A DNA stretch of 64,000 bases from Apostichopus japonicus (lineage: Eukaryota > Echinodermata > Holothuroidea > Aspidochirotida > Stichopodidae): the NCBI RefSeq assembly GCF_037975245.1, contig NC_092581.1, positions 11,869,303 through 11,933,302 of the forward strand, in the 5' to 3' direction. The position numbers and the translations under genes are program-made. The notes beneath the pieces are model-generated. The model was not told where the DNA came from. It saw only the letters and a program-made list of their open reading frames with translations, and did not search any database. Positions 49,149-61,478 of this stretch are shown piece by piece; position 1 is the stretch's first letter; every line of letters starts with the position of its first letter.

Positions 49149-49462
49149 ATAATAATATAATAATATTTGCTTTTTATATAGTGCTTTATACTAGCGATAG
49201 GTCTCAAAGCGCTTTACAGACTTAACATTACCCGTGGTCAATGATAACCTGTCCCAGAGACAATCCCTCCAGTCCGCAGCAGTTATATACTGCGCCCAAT
49301 GACAAGTTACCTCACAGGTACCCATTTAACCCCTGGGTGGAGAGAGGCAAGTGAGATAAAGCATCATGCCCAAGGACACAACGTAATGAACTAGGCAGGA
49401 ATGGAACCAGCAATCCTTGGATCACGAGTCCGACGCCTCAGCCAATTAGCCACGCTCTCAAA
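49149..49462 (-). mobile_element. tRNA-derived SINE with (ATT)n 3' tail
   Basis: Read on the minus strand from 49462, it starts GCGTGGCTAATTGGCTGAGG. An anticodon-arm-like CTCGTGA loop follows, then a B box GGTTCCATTCC, i.e. a tRNA-like head with an internal polymerase III promoter. A ~180-bp body follows, containing ACCTGTGAGGTAACTTG and AAAGCGCTTTGAGACC. The tail is TATATAAAAAGCAAATATTA with ATT repeats. About 315 bp. Not a functional tRNA. It lies between TFG and FAAP100. Confidence 0.8.
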
Positions 49463-50033
49463 ATGAGAAAGATAACGGTAAAATGTCTCTTTTTGAAAAT
49501 TGAAGCATGGGGGGTCTGCTTCAAAAACTTCAGGGCCACACTACTTCCTTTACAAAATTCTGGATCGGCCCCTATCAAGGTTTATCCGATACAGATCATA
49601 CATGAGTTGAAGTTTCCACCAGAGATCTGGATGAAATATAGATAAAATATGGGAGTAATCTACTAACAAATGTAATAACTGATTAATGAATCAACTTGCA
49701 GCCATAAAATGAAGAAATTTGTTGCAACTTGCAACAGTCTTCAAGAATGATTTTTATAAACATCAAATCTTTGTATGCTTCAAAGTTACTTTAAAAAGGT
49801 TTTTTGATTTTTATGAATACTTTAGGGTAGGTTCTGTCCCTCTCATGTATTGTAAGATGTATACATTGAGGTCCATTCAAAATGAGACGTCTTTGAGAGA
49901 TGACAGTAAAATGTCTCTCTTTGAAATTTGACATTTTGGCATAAATGTGTGCAATACCAATAATCTTTCAAAGCTGTCATTTGACTTTAACATGAGGTTC
50001 ACTCTTGAGATGCATCTCTGCATTTGGTCGGAT

Positions 50034-53000
50034 TCAGAATTTTAGATTCAAGTTCCGCAATGCATCATACACATCTTCCAGATCGTGTTGTGAAATCTTG
50101 TGAAGCTCCCTGTCTCTCAACTGGCTAATTTTTTTCTCAACATTCTGTAGGTGAAAGAAAGAGAATTTTAGATTACATACGTATGACACAACTAATAAAT
50201 CTATAGACGTATCCGTACAAAACCATTTTCAGCTGCATTTGAAATTTAATTTTTGAAAGAAGCAACTATGCATTAATATCCAACCAACAGTTGGTCTCAG
50301 TCCCTAATATTAATGATCACATTGTTTTGAAGTATTCTTCTCTTCTAATTAAATTCCTTTAGGTACTTAAAACTAGCCAGTTGGTAACAATTAGCATGCT
50401 CATTTGATGACAGCATTTGCCTAGATTATAATATGCAAAATATGTTACTAATAGTAACATCTGCTGTGAAATGTTTTGTACAGGTATAGCCTAATAATTG
50501 CTAAAAAGTCATGTTTGCAGAGTAAAATGGGCTCTTCTTAAGGTATTAATAATTAAACCTGTATTGTGCATTGAAAGGGCCAATAAATGTACAGCATCTG
50601 TTACATCTAAAAGTCAATCAAAATCACAACAGGTATAATGAAATGACATCACAAACTTTGTAGGCTTGCATCTACCAAATGTTCATTGAGTTAGCATTTG
50701 GAGGCACAAATATATGAAGTACAGTATATGATTGAACCATTTAAACTCACTAAGAGGGTCTTGTCAAAAAGTTGTAAGTTTACTGTTTTAGATCAAGAGG
50801 TATCCAGTAAACCTGTCATTTTGACTTTGTGTGAGAGCGATGCAAAATATATCTTAAGGAAAAAAATCGCTCAAAATACATCTTTTGAGATTTGTACTAT
50901 AAGATGTAAACAAACTAGTTAGACGTTTTGTAGGGTTCGTGATTTAAAACTCCTGATTTAAGTCCAAACTCTGATAAGCATCCATGTTTAATATCATGTC
51001 ATTCTTTATTCTACAAAAACTAAGGCAATTAAGAAGAATCCTCTAGTATCATGTATACTAAATTGAACAATACAACTTCCAGACAGTCTTTAGACTTACT
51101 GAAAGCATTAAAGTAGCCTTACATTAACAGTCTATGGAGTACTTCATCAATGCTTTTTCCCTCACCTGTATGGAAGTCATTAATCTATCTTTATCTTCTT
51201 CGGTACCCAAAATGCAATCTCTCTTGTCCGGGAGAAATTTCTGTTGATGCATGAAAAGAGAGAGACTTGTGATCAAGTGATAACACCCAACGGTGTAAAG
51301 TGGTTATTGAAACATTGGATTAAACGACGACGACGGTATCCACGTATAACCGATGATTTGAGAATGAAATCATTGACAGCAAACATTCTTCATTTCAAAT
51401 CTTCAAAACCAAACTGGAAATTGCAAACTTTGACAATGCCAAATGAGAGTCAGTTTAGTGAATCAAAATTGCTCGGATTTTAGGAAGCGATTTATTTCAT
51501 AAACTGAATCATTTGAAGCCCTACTTGTATTAGCCATAGATGATCACGGATGAAGATTTTTTTACGACCAGAAAATTTTGGCCGAAAATGCCTCCCAGAT
51601 CGCTGGAAATGGCACTTCCCAGGCCTTGTAAGTTGCATCTAAGCATTTTCTATTTTGAAATTACTAGTGATATCATAAAAAAATATGATCAAGGGAGGGG
51701 CGGTCACCCCCTTCGTCCCCCCCCCCCCCCTTGGCTACGCACCTGTATTCAGTACCTGACACCTTTCTTAAATACTGAGTGCAAAGAAGACACTAAGTTT
51801 GGCACCCTGTTCAACATCACTTCAATGCAAAGGTGCCTAACAGAATAATTTAGAAACCATCAAATAGCAGAAATAAATACATTATTTTGTGCTCAAATAA
51901 TATTTGCATTGCAGCTAAAAGCCTAAAAGGCATAGCTTGTTGCTAACTTGACCACAACCAGCTGCTTAATCAAAGATGTAACAGTTGAGAGAGATGAGCA
52001 TATTAATACATTTCACTATTTGTCGTCTTATTTTGAAGAAAAATTTAGTTGAACTTACAGCAAGCTTAAAATGAATGGCCTCCATGACTTTGACCTGTAA
52101 ATGGTGACTAGATGTATGAATTTGAACTTTGACCTCTGAGTTCAAACTATCATCTTTAGAAATCATGATCTGAACTGGAATGCAAGATGGAGATTGCAAC
52201 TGAAGAGAAGTCAACGAAGGGTTTGCTTGAAGGAGTGAGATCACCAGAGAATTACCATTGAACAGCCAATGCAAAAAGTTGTGATCTGTTAGGATATAAA
52301 ATCATGAGAAAATAAAGCTAAATATGTTGATTTGGTGGATTCAAATGAGGATCTGAAAGCACTAAAAACAATTATGAAACAGCAAAACATATTGCAGTGC
52401 GTCATGTTGTCACATAAAATAACCTTTTTAAAGATTTTCACACATTTAGTTGAGAGTCACGTGTAAAAGATCTCATTCCTAACATCGAGATATGGTTCAT
52501 TGCATATAACTTATTTGATCCCTTAGTGGATCAGCCTAAAGTGGATCACAGTAGGTGGTTTGTGACGTCATAACGGTATATGTTCTTCAAATGCTTAACA
52601 TTCCTTTTTACACATTTGGCATGTTTCTTCAGCAGTCAAATGCACTTTATTTTAATTATTTTTTTAAAAACATTATTCTTCTCTGTTGATAAATTATTTG
52701 AATACATACTATATATCAAGAAAATTTAAAACATTTTCATTCAGCTCATATGACAAGATTGACATCATTCACTCTGCTGTTGGCCGGCGCTGTCACAAAA
52801 TGTCACATGAAACCCGGGATGGGGTTGCTATAACCTATCCATACTGTATGGGTATTGGGAAGTGTATGATGAAAATACAATTGGACACATAATCGAACCT
52901 TTACAATTCCATACAACTTTCTAAACGATTTATTTCACAAAGCAGAAAATGAAGTACCTTGCTGATGCAACAATGTCATTGTTTCCTTGGTAACTACGAT

Positions 53001-56000
53001 CACAGGGCATCTCAAAGCCACTTTAGTTTTCTCTTGGTCAACATCACCATCTTGAGCAGTTGGCATTCTGGTTGACATCATTCCCTTTAAAGTCTCTGAC
53101 AGCCAATCACTGCTACACTTATGCATGGTTTCCATGGCAACAGAGATTGATTGATTTTGGCCAGCTCCATATCTACTGGAGCTCTGTGCTATGTTCATTC
53201 CATCATGCTGAGTGGAATCTGCAGGTTCCAGGAAACTTAAAATATCAACCCTCTCATAACCAATAGGAAAAATGAGCCCTGTATCTTTACTAGAAGGCTC
53301 GTCTCCAGCTGATGACAAAGTATTTTCAAATCTTTGCTGTGATAGAAAATGAGTTGATGAAAAGGGTCTCAAGTGAAGGTATAACTTGATTTCAATAGGG
53401 TGAGCCAGAAAGCTTTCACCATCTTCTATGGGAAACAGTAAAACCATATATGTATCTGGATTCCAATTTTTCAGTGGATGCACTATAGACTTTCCTGATT
53501 TTGAACAACTGCTAAGATTTTGTAATACCCTATCCTTAAATGGATCAGTCTGGCTTTTACAAGAAAGCATGTAAGCACAAATTTTCCAACTGTCATCAAA
53601 CTTCCAATCAGATTTATTGGTAATTTTACATTCGATCATCCACCATTTTGTAGAGCCATCGTGTTGAAGAAACGTCCTCATTTCTATAAGAAATGGGTTG
53701 GAAATTTGCTTGTCTTTCCCACGGGACAGTATTGCAGCTAAGTGTCCTGCTTTAGTAATTTCAGATAAAATGGAGTTTTCAATCTTTGATGTCTGCCTGA
53801 TTTCTTCAGTTTTTCTAGTCACTTCCTGAAGGTTAATCATAAGTTCCTTCATTCGTTGGCCAGCTTGTCTTGTTGTCAACGTAACTGTCTCCTCAGTCTG
53901 TTGGCCATCTTTAATGTTGAGATAAACAACTCTGCCATTCATTAGACAAGCAACAAATTTCTGGGCATCATCTGTTTGCAAAAGAAAGAGGAGGATCTAA
54001 GGTGTAAAAGGAGAAACAAACCAGTGGCGGAGCGTCCATACAGCAAGACTCAAAGACTCAAATGGACTGCTGGTGCCCTTTTCAGGTTTTTACCACTTTT
54101 TACTTATTTGCAATTGACTTTTTTATTGCGCTCTCATATACTTATTGACATTTGTCTCATCTGCAAATTAGCAAGGGTCATTTCCGGCGATCTAGGGAGT
54201 ATCTTTACTCAAAAATATTCTGTATACGCTCCGCGCCAACCTGTGGTGGCGCTCCACTTAGATAGTGTCGAAAGCGCCCATACAGACCATTCTCGCCCCC
54301 CTGACCAATACCCCTAGCTCCGCCACTGAAACAAACCACAGCACATCACTGTCTTAAAATTATGATAGAGTTGCTTGTGTTGAGATGAGAACCACCAACC
54401 ATGAAATCATCTTCCGTGTAACATATATCATAGTTGTTACCCTTGCATACTGTACCTATAAGTTCTATAACCAGGGACCACACCTCAATTTCATTAGAGA
54501 CAAACGACTCAGAAAACAGCAGGGAAGGAATTTCAATAGAAATCTGACTTTTCATTTACATGTATGAATAAACTGTATGCAACGTACTGTGGCTTTTGAG
54601 AGACAATTCTCAGCAAAACTATTGCTGTATAGGGATAATCACTAACTAAGCCGACCGCTCCAAAGGACTTGTAACCCAGAGACCTGAGGATTAGGATCCA
54701 AATCCCATTCTAGCCAAAACATTTCCTTGCCATTTTCAAATAGGGTTAACATTGCTGAAAATTTCTTTCCAGAAAGTTAAAGTGATGAAATGTGTTAATG
54801 TTCGAGGAATATATTGCTTTGATTGTTAACAAAAACCAAGTCCGAGGAAGAGTGAGCATTATTTTAAGCATTTTAAGAGGCACCTCTGATGATGTTTAGC
54901 CACAGCGTAGTGTTTAGGTGCATGGACAGGTGTGCAAGCTTAAAAGGAGGGGGTGATCATATTTATCTCTCTTCAATAAGTACGAATTGCCAAAACTAAT
55001 GAGCCTTGAAAAAGAGAATAATACTGTACCTTCCGAGGCTGAGAGGACTGGCAATTTTCTCACACATATGACGTCCATGACAGGATACCTTCTTGCAGTA
55101 AACATCAAGGATTTTCCCTTTGATGTGCTGCTCTGACTATTCATAAATTCCATCCTGATGCAAAACAACTCTTTTTTGGTGGAATACACCAAACAGTTGG
55201 AATTTTCAATCATCGGGGAAATGACTGGTCCGGAAACGAGCTTCTCTTCAATCAACGTCTTCAGCTTTGAATCTTTGTGAATTTGTTCCTTTACAGCGTA
55301 CATAACAACGACTTTGCCTCTCTTTCCGACAAATATTAAACAGTCTTGAATATTCGTGTCATTATTCCCCGAATTATGATTGGTCAAACTGACCCTTGAA
55401 ACAAGAACCGCTGGTTCTTCCAAGTCAAACAGGACAGAGACAGTTGCATTTGGCAATTCACATTTCAAAGGTACACTGAGAATTTTCCCTTCTGGTGTCC
55501 CTATAATAATAACCTCAGATCCTAAACTGGTACAATCAGAACCAAAAATGTGTGAAAAAATCATTTGGTTAATAGAATTTAAACCAAAGGGACTTGATAC
55601 CTCATCATGTCCATGTGATGATGTCAACTTAAAACCACAAATTTCAGCCTTTCTGTGTGTCATCCCTGTCCTTGTGAAATGCAGACTCTTGTAGTTTTTG
55701 TCTTTACTATTTAAAGGAAGATCCATCCTCAACTCTTTGATAAAAAATGATGCAAACATGTACGTCGAAGAGGCTGTAATTCTTTGGATGTCAATGTCAG
55801 TTTTTGGGTTGGGGGTTGTGTGGAAAGATATGATGTAACCTTCGAGACATGTAGCCATAGCGACCAAAATATTACCCAAGAGCAGACAATCGACCAATCG
55901 TGCATCTTCATGTAGAACCTTCCCTTCTTGAATGTACACAATTTCATCCTGAAACAGTTTACCACTTCCTTCCATTCCCACATTGTCAGTTGTTGCATTA

Positions 56001-57583
56001 TTGTCTGTGACATCTTTAAGGTCAAAGGTCAGTAAACTGTCAAAGATTGCTTCATTGTCTGATCTTTCCTTTTCTCTTTCCTCCTTCTTGAACCTTTTTG
56101 ATGACATATCTTCAACCTCATCTTCTGAGCTCCTGTTTCATATAAAAGTAACAAATTCAAAATTACAGTAGAAAGTAGCTAGAAAGACATCACATGCATA
56201 TAAAGGTGTAAAATGAAACGTAACATCTCTTTGAAAGTGACTCAGTCCCAACTATTCAATTGGATGGAAAAGTTTACACAAACTTAGATGCCCATCATGC
56301 TAGGAGGGCAAACTATGATAAACAATTCTCAAACTTTACTGAACTCCATTTGTTCTACTAATATAAATGACAGAAACGTTTCCTCCCAACAAGGTTGTTT
56401 GACACCAATTTTGACATTCCAATTTTGACACCAAGTTTTATCTCATATTTTTGAGGCTGCAAATATTAGAAAAGCTTCTTTTATTCATTTTACAGAGCTG
56501 GTTCAAATTTTGGGGGGAAACTTCTTGAAGTAAAATATCTGTTTGGTGAGTGATAAGGAAGTAATAAGTATTTTTTTGAATTACTTACATGCCATCAATT
56601 ATCAATTTAATTCATTTTCAAATTCAATTCATTCTTACAGAATTGGGGAAAACAAAAAATGGGAATAAAAGCATTTGAGGAATTAAATTCATGGATAGAT
56701 AACGAGATGCTGCATCACTTACTTTTCATGTTTCCTTTTACTTCTATCATTAGTGATCCTGGCAGTTACATCAAACGTAACAACTTTATGATCAGACTGT
56801 ATGCCATACAGTATCAAAGAACCGTCCTGTTTCTGTAATAAATCAGTGTGGTTCAGCTCCTCTGGAAATATGAAAATGATCTGCAACAAATACAAACAAA
56901 TTTGGTTGAGTAGTGATCATGTAGCACCATCATATTTTTGGTATAGTGGTACTCGATACTGTTTGTTTATATGCACATTTAATCCTTGTTTGAATGTTGT
57001 TATCCATATTGACAGAAGTTACTTAACAAGAATTTAAATATTTCTCAAGTTAGGTTGAACCCAGGACCAACACTACAAATTTTGGTCATAATGTGTTGAT
57101 CATTGGACTCACTAACTAGCTATGAGTAGCAAACTTTGTAACGAATAGAAGGATACTATGAAAGTATTAGCCCTCACAGCTTCATGGCTAATGTACAATA
57201 AATTCGACTGCACAAAGGGGTAACATTTAGTGCAGGTTGTGAAGTACTGCAGTAGCATAGGGTACCCTTTCCGCGAAACTGGAAAACATTTCTCTCTTGA
57301 TTGCAAACAACGAGTGCTGTGTAATCAGGGATATTTCTTGTGCAAATGCCTCAAAAGATCATCATGTCTACTAATTTTCACATTGATAGCGACGGCGCAA
57401 AAATATTTTCTGAATTACAAGTACCTTTCGGGATAGTTCTTGATAGAACACTGCAGACTGGTTGGTTATCAGAAACCAAAACTGTAGGCAATCTTTGAAA
57501 TCGATCCGTCTTACTTTAGCTCCAACTCTTCTGGAAAACAGTTCTAACGTTTGAGAACTGATTGTAGCGATACTGCTTGACAT
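50034..57583 (-). CDS. FAAP100: FAAP100, Fanconi anaemia core complex-associated protein 100, complete
   Basis: Minus-strand exons: 57425-57583 (ATG), 56723-56880, 55030-56132, 52958-53971, 52059-52285, 51166-51240, 50034-50144 (stop TGA). Phases agree throughout and give 948 residues (human 881). FAAP100 with FANCB and FANCL forms the catalytic module of the core ubiquitin ligase that modifies FANCD2/FANCI in interstrand crosslink repair in the nucleus. Recognisable blocks: a propeller-like N-terminal half with FSHIFGSDCTSLGSEVIIIG, LFDLEEPAVL, DCLIFVGKRGKVVVMYAV and LVSGPVISP; a helical linker TTRQAGQRMKELMINLQEV (human has TTESAGQKIKELL); and a C-terminal helical part ending in a coiled segment NVEKKISQLRDRELHK. 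The KKEEREKERSDNEAI stretch early in exon 3 is an acidic/basic insertion not obvious in human. All introns GT-AG. Convergent with TFG; a MITE lies 50 bp from the acceptor of exon 4. Confidence 0.9.
51572..51754. mobile_element. Truncated copy of the 6609-type MITE, reverse orientation
   Basis: AAAATTTTGGCCGAAAATGC through GATCGCTGGAAATGGCACTT and the poly-G/C block, to GGCTACGCACCTG, is the reverse complement of much of 6609-6800. Only the GCTACG...CCTG end is preserved; the other end is lost. It lies in the FAAP100 intron between exons 5 and 6. Confidence 0.75.
54022..54328. mobile_element. MITE with CAGTGGCGGAGC ends, perfect 8-bp TSD
   Basis: 307 bp, beginning CAGTGGCGGAGC and ending GCTCCGCCACTG (exact 12-bp inverted repeat). 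Flanked by AAACAAAC at 54014-54021 and 54329-54336. Internal TACGCTCCGCGCCAAC and GGTGGCGCTCC blocks recur in the element at 59753-60372. In the FAAP100 intron upstream of exon 4. Confidence 0.9.
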
Positions 57584-57659
57584 ATTTCAGGATATTTATG
57601 CATTTTCGATTAAAACCTCAATCTAGTTGTCTAAAATTAGTTCAAAGTAACAGACGACT

Positions 57660-57735
57660 GTTAATCTGTCAAGCTATACTGCCCGCCGTTTATCATTTCC
57701 AGTGACGTCACATACGACCACTTCCGGATTCTTGA
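57660..57735 (-). promoter_or_regulatory. Likely FAAP100 promoter: CRE and ETS-type motifs
   Basis: Between 77 and 152 bp upstream of the FAAP100 ATG lie the palindrome TGACGTCA (57703-57710) and CACTTCCGG (57718-57726, an ETS-family core), next to GCCCGCCG. No TATA box is evident. Such CRE plus ETS pairs are common in TATA-less housekeeping promoters. Their use here is inferred from position only. Confidence 0.5.
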
Positions 57736-59744
57736 AATGTTGTGTATATGGTCATGACTATGAGCTTCTCCCTGCAAGCAGTTTCAGAAAATGTCGTAAA
57801 ATAATTTCAACAACTACATTACTTTTTTATTTTTCTGTAATTCAGTTAAGTCTAGTTACAATAAATCAATTGATTGATATCAGTTTTTCATCACATTAGA
57901 CAGTAGTTTATTTGTTCTGAAAATCTTTCTTTCCGAACTGTACAGCACCGTGTATTAAGTCTACAAACCCAGAATATGAAATATGCCACCTCCTGTGTAA
58001 AAAGGTTATGATAACGTTACATAAACTATAATAATGCTCAACCAACCGATTGTGCTACCGTAGCTGAGAATAAAAACTAAACACTTTGAGAGCTACAGAT
58101 GCCACTGTCTGCTTATGGAATTATCTTGATAACACGGTTAAAAATGTCCCATCACTTGCAATCTTTTCTAAAATCAGAAGCATTTACTTTTATCCAATTA
58201 CTGAACAGTTTAAGATGGCTAAGGTAATACATATTTTTTGGTTTCTTCTTTTTCATTTTTGTCTTTTTTGTCATTACGTATATGATAATTCTTTAAATTG
58301 TATAATGTTATCTTATGTAACGTAAGTACAGTTACATGGTTTATTTGTGTGTGCAACCTTTGTTTTATTGCATGCATTGTTCATTATTTTTTTTATTTTC
58401 TTATTGTCTTTGTACGGGGGGTCTGCTTCGTAAGAGCCTCGGCTTTCTCAGACCTCCTCCACTTGTCACATACATTTTCTTCTATTATTGTGTAATATAT
58501 TTTGAATGTGGAAACAAATAAATGAATGAAATGAAAATGAATGCTGTAAACATACATGCAACAAAAATATTTTTGTCAAATTGTTGGTCCATTCCCTGCC
58601 TTAGCAACCCCCATTTTCTTAGGCTTGTTTTAGAATCCAACCAATGTTAATAATTATGACATGCAGTACAAGAGAGTAGGGTATGTGGGATGGCAACATG
58701 AATAGCACAGTTCTACTTTATGCTACTTAATACTTAATGTTTCTACTTTTCAAAGAAATAAAATTGTCAGAAACGTGGACACATTAGGACAAAGGTTCAT
58801 TCTGCCTCAATTTGGTCATATTTTATTATTTTGTTACTCCCCTCCTGCCTTCCTTCCTCTCCCCTCCCTTCTGGCTGCACTACTGACCTTGTTAAGACCC
58901 TCAGTCATAATAGATGTAGTTCTTCAGTTCTGGGTGATATGAACACATAAAGATACATAGTTTTATTAGTGAAGGCAATCATTGTTGCCCATTGGGGCTT
59001 TTTGTTTACAATATTTTATACTCCATAAAAGAAAAGTTAAGCCATGATATATATTCATTCCCCTTTTTCTAGGTTTACCATATTTCTTTGGTTGAAAAGT
59101 AGGATACCATGTCCTGGGGGAGGGGTCTAAGTTGAGGGAATACACCCACCCAGTTGGATTTTAAAGATGGTTGCATTCCAAATGGTGGCATATATACTGC
59201 TTAATTCCCCATGTACTGTGTAAAATATTAATGTCAATACAATAGTTCAATTATGTTTGAAACAGATTATGACATTCTTCTCAAACAGTCACTTATAATG
59301 ATGCTCACTACATTTGTACGTTTGCCTGTCGTATTAACAGGAATATTTTTTTAATGTCACAAAGACCTTTAGAAGTTTGCGACAATTTAGTTTGCCTATG
59401 GGACAACATATATTTAATTATCAGAAATTAGCAGAAGGTGGAAGGGGAGGGGTTAGGGGGATAGCACAGTGCTTCACAAAATGGAAAACTTGTTTTACAA
59501 GTGCAAAGGTTTATAGCAGTTTTTGTACACAGAAAACATAGCATTGTTTAGGAAAGCCTTTAAAGCTGTAACATAAAATGTTAACACTAAATTATTCCCT
59601 GGGGTGTTGGGAAGGGAAATAGGAGGCGGGCTTAACAATAATGGGGTGAGTAAATTTCTAGGAACTAATCTGTGAAATGTTTCACTTCAAATTGTCTTCA
59701 AGTTATCTTCCTTGATCAAGTCTACTTTTTGTACTTTATTATTA
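57736..59744. other. Intergenic between FAAP100 and SNIP1, with a possible LINE 3' tail
   Basis: No coding exon recognised. 58410-58550 (GGGGGGTCTGCTTCGTAAGA ... AAATAAATGAATGAAATG) looks like the 3' end and tail of a non-LTR retrotransposon, from its short tandem AATGAA-type ending. 59100-59160 resembles the G-rich interior of the MITE at 3172. Confidence 0.4.
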
Positions 59745-59752
59745 CTTTTCTA

Positions 59753-60372
59753 CAAGGGCGGCGGAACCGGGGGGGCACATGGGGTACGTGCCCCCCACTT
59801 TCCTCAGGTTAAAAATGTGCTGTCTCAAGTTAGCAAGAGGCCAGGGAACCAGAATGAACACTCGGGAAGGGCCGTTTCCGGCCATCTGAGGGGTTTGTAA
59901 AACCAAAAATTTTCTTGTACGCTCCGCGCCAACCGATGGTGGCGCTCCGCTCAGATAGTCGTGCATACAACTTTGCAAATCCTGGCTACGCCCCTGACTT
60001 TTAATGAATTTCTGTGGGTCAAACTCAAAGCTATTTCGAATGGAAAAAATTTGTTAAGATATTAACAAGAAATGAACTCTAATTCGGAAGATTCCTACAT
60101 TAGCAACAAGCATGATTTCACCTCATTTTGTCTCAAAAGAAAACTTGTTCCTTGTTTCCCAATTTGCACATTGGATATTGCAGTGCTAGTATGCAAATTT
60201 TCCTTGCGGGGGGGGGGGGCGTTGATGGAGTGATGTGTATACGCAAATAAGATAATACAATAACAGTTATAAAGGGTACTAAATATAAGGCTGCATCAGT
60301 CCAATCGAATTTCGAGTGCCCTTTGATGTCGGTGCCCCCCCCCCCAGATTAAAAGTGCTTCCGCCGCCCTTG
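59753..60372. mobile_element. 620-bp TIR element, CAAGGGCGGCGGAA ends, perfect 8-bp TSD
   Basis: Ends CAAGGGCGGCGGAA and TTCCGCCGCCCTTG are exact inverted repeats of 14 bp. Flanked by CTTTTCTA at 59745-59752 and 60373-60380. The interior contains the blocks shared with 54022-54328 and, at about 59985-59998, a GGCTACGCCCCTG end typical of the 6609-type MITE, suggesting a chimera or nested insertion. Confidence 0.88.
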
Positions 60373-60380
60373 CTTTTCTA

Positions 60381-61478
60381 TCAGTTTGATAAATTAATCT
60401 TAAGATAAAACCCTGTATGAGAATCAGACACAAAAAAATTATGTTTCAACAAGTCATTTCTGCTGACCATTTTCATATAAACTTTCATTGTAACAGTTTT
60501 TTTTAAAAACAAGAACACATTATTTTACAGACTTATATAAAAGAAAAGTCATTAACTTTACAGAAGGAAGATGATTCAATTTTTAATCATCTTTTTACTA
60601 CTGATGATCATAATAAACCAAAAGAAATATACTCTACTCAAATGAAACTAAACACATGTCTCAAGTTAACAAGTTGACTTGTGAATGTAACAAGAAGAGA
60701 AACTGACTATCAATAAAACTGGCCATTCTTGGTTCTTTAAAAAGACATTACATAAACCCACAGAATGCAGAATGATAGGGGGAATTAAAGGGGCATGGGG
60801 TGGGGAGGGGGATGGTATTTACTTATTCAATTCTTAGTTATCAATTTGCACAAAATGTTGCTTGTATTTGAAAGTCTAAAATTCAAGCTTTTCAAGCTTT
60901 TATTGATCAAAGTCATTCAATCTGATCATAAATCTAATGTTTAATCAACTTGCATATTTTTAAGTTAAGTTGGTTAAAGATTACCAATCCTTTCATCCAG
61001 TTTTGTAGCTGTTGGTTATTTCGATCCCTACAACAGTCAATCAAATTAATCAATTAATTGATCAATTGATTCATAAGCTTCAAGGTTCCATATTGACTTC
61101 AACAGGCTGATACATTCCTTATTTATCATTTCTTCTAAGATAGTTGGTTTAATCAATGGGTACTAGATATCAATCATGTTATCCACATCACACAATGGAT
61201 CAATCAATTGATTTATAGGCTTCAAGGTTCAATATCGACTTCAAATAGATAGTTGTTTTAGGCGATGTCTAGCTGACAATTACGTTTCCTCATATCAATC
61301 AACTGATCATTCTAGGCACATGTTAAAGGGTACCGTGAAACCTTGAGCTTGCCACTCTTACTACGTTAATGGTACAGTAGACCCATCTGGTCCGTCCTTT
61401 TGATATTTCTCAAGTCTTCTCTAGAGGGCAATTGTTTACAGTTGGGTCAATTAGTAGGGTCACTAATCAATCAATCCA
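60381..61478. other. Probable SNIP1 3' UTR / flank
   Basis: AT-rich, with repeated TCAATTGATT / AATCAATTAATTGATC and TTCAAGCTTT, TTCAAGGTT words around 60890-61230 (several near-copies of TAGGCTTCAAGGTTC). No coding exon seen. Confidence 0.4.

Noticed and set aside
49380-49462. A tRNA gene on the minus strand
   Set aside because: A and B boxes are present but the acceptor stem is not, and the sequence continues into a SINE body and ATT tail.
53976-54317. 113-codon plus-strand frame
   Set aside because: Covers a MITE and the edge of FAAP100 exon 4 on the opposite strand; no conserved content.
55380-56025. Frames of 98-104 codons overlapping FAAP100 exon 3
   Set aside because: Antisense or shifted frames of a long conserved exon, with no similarity of their own.
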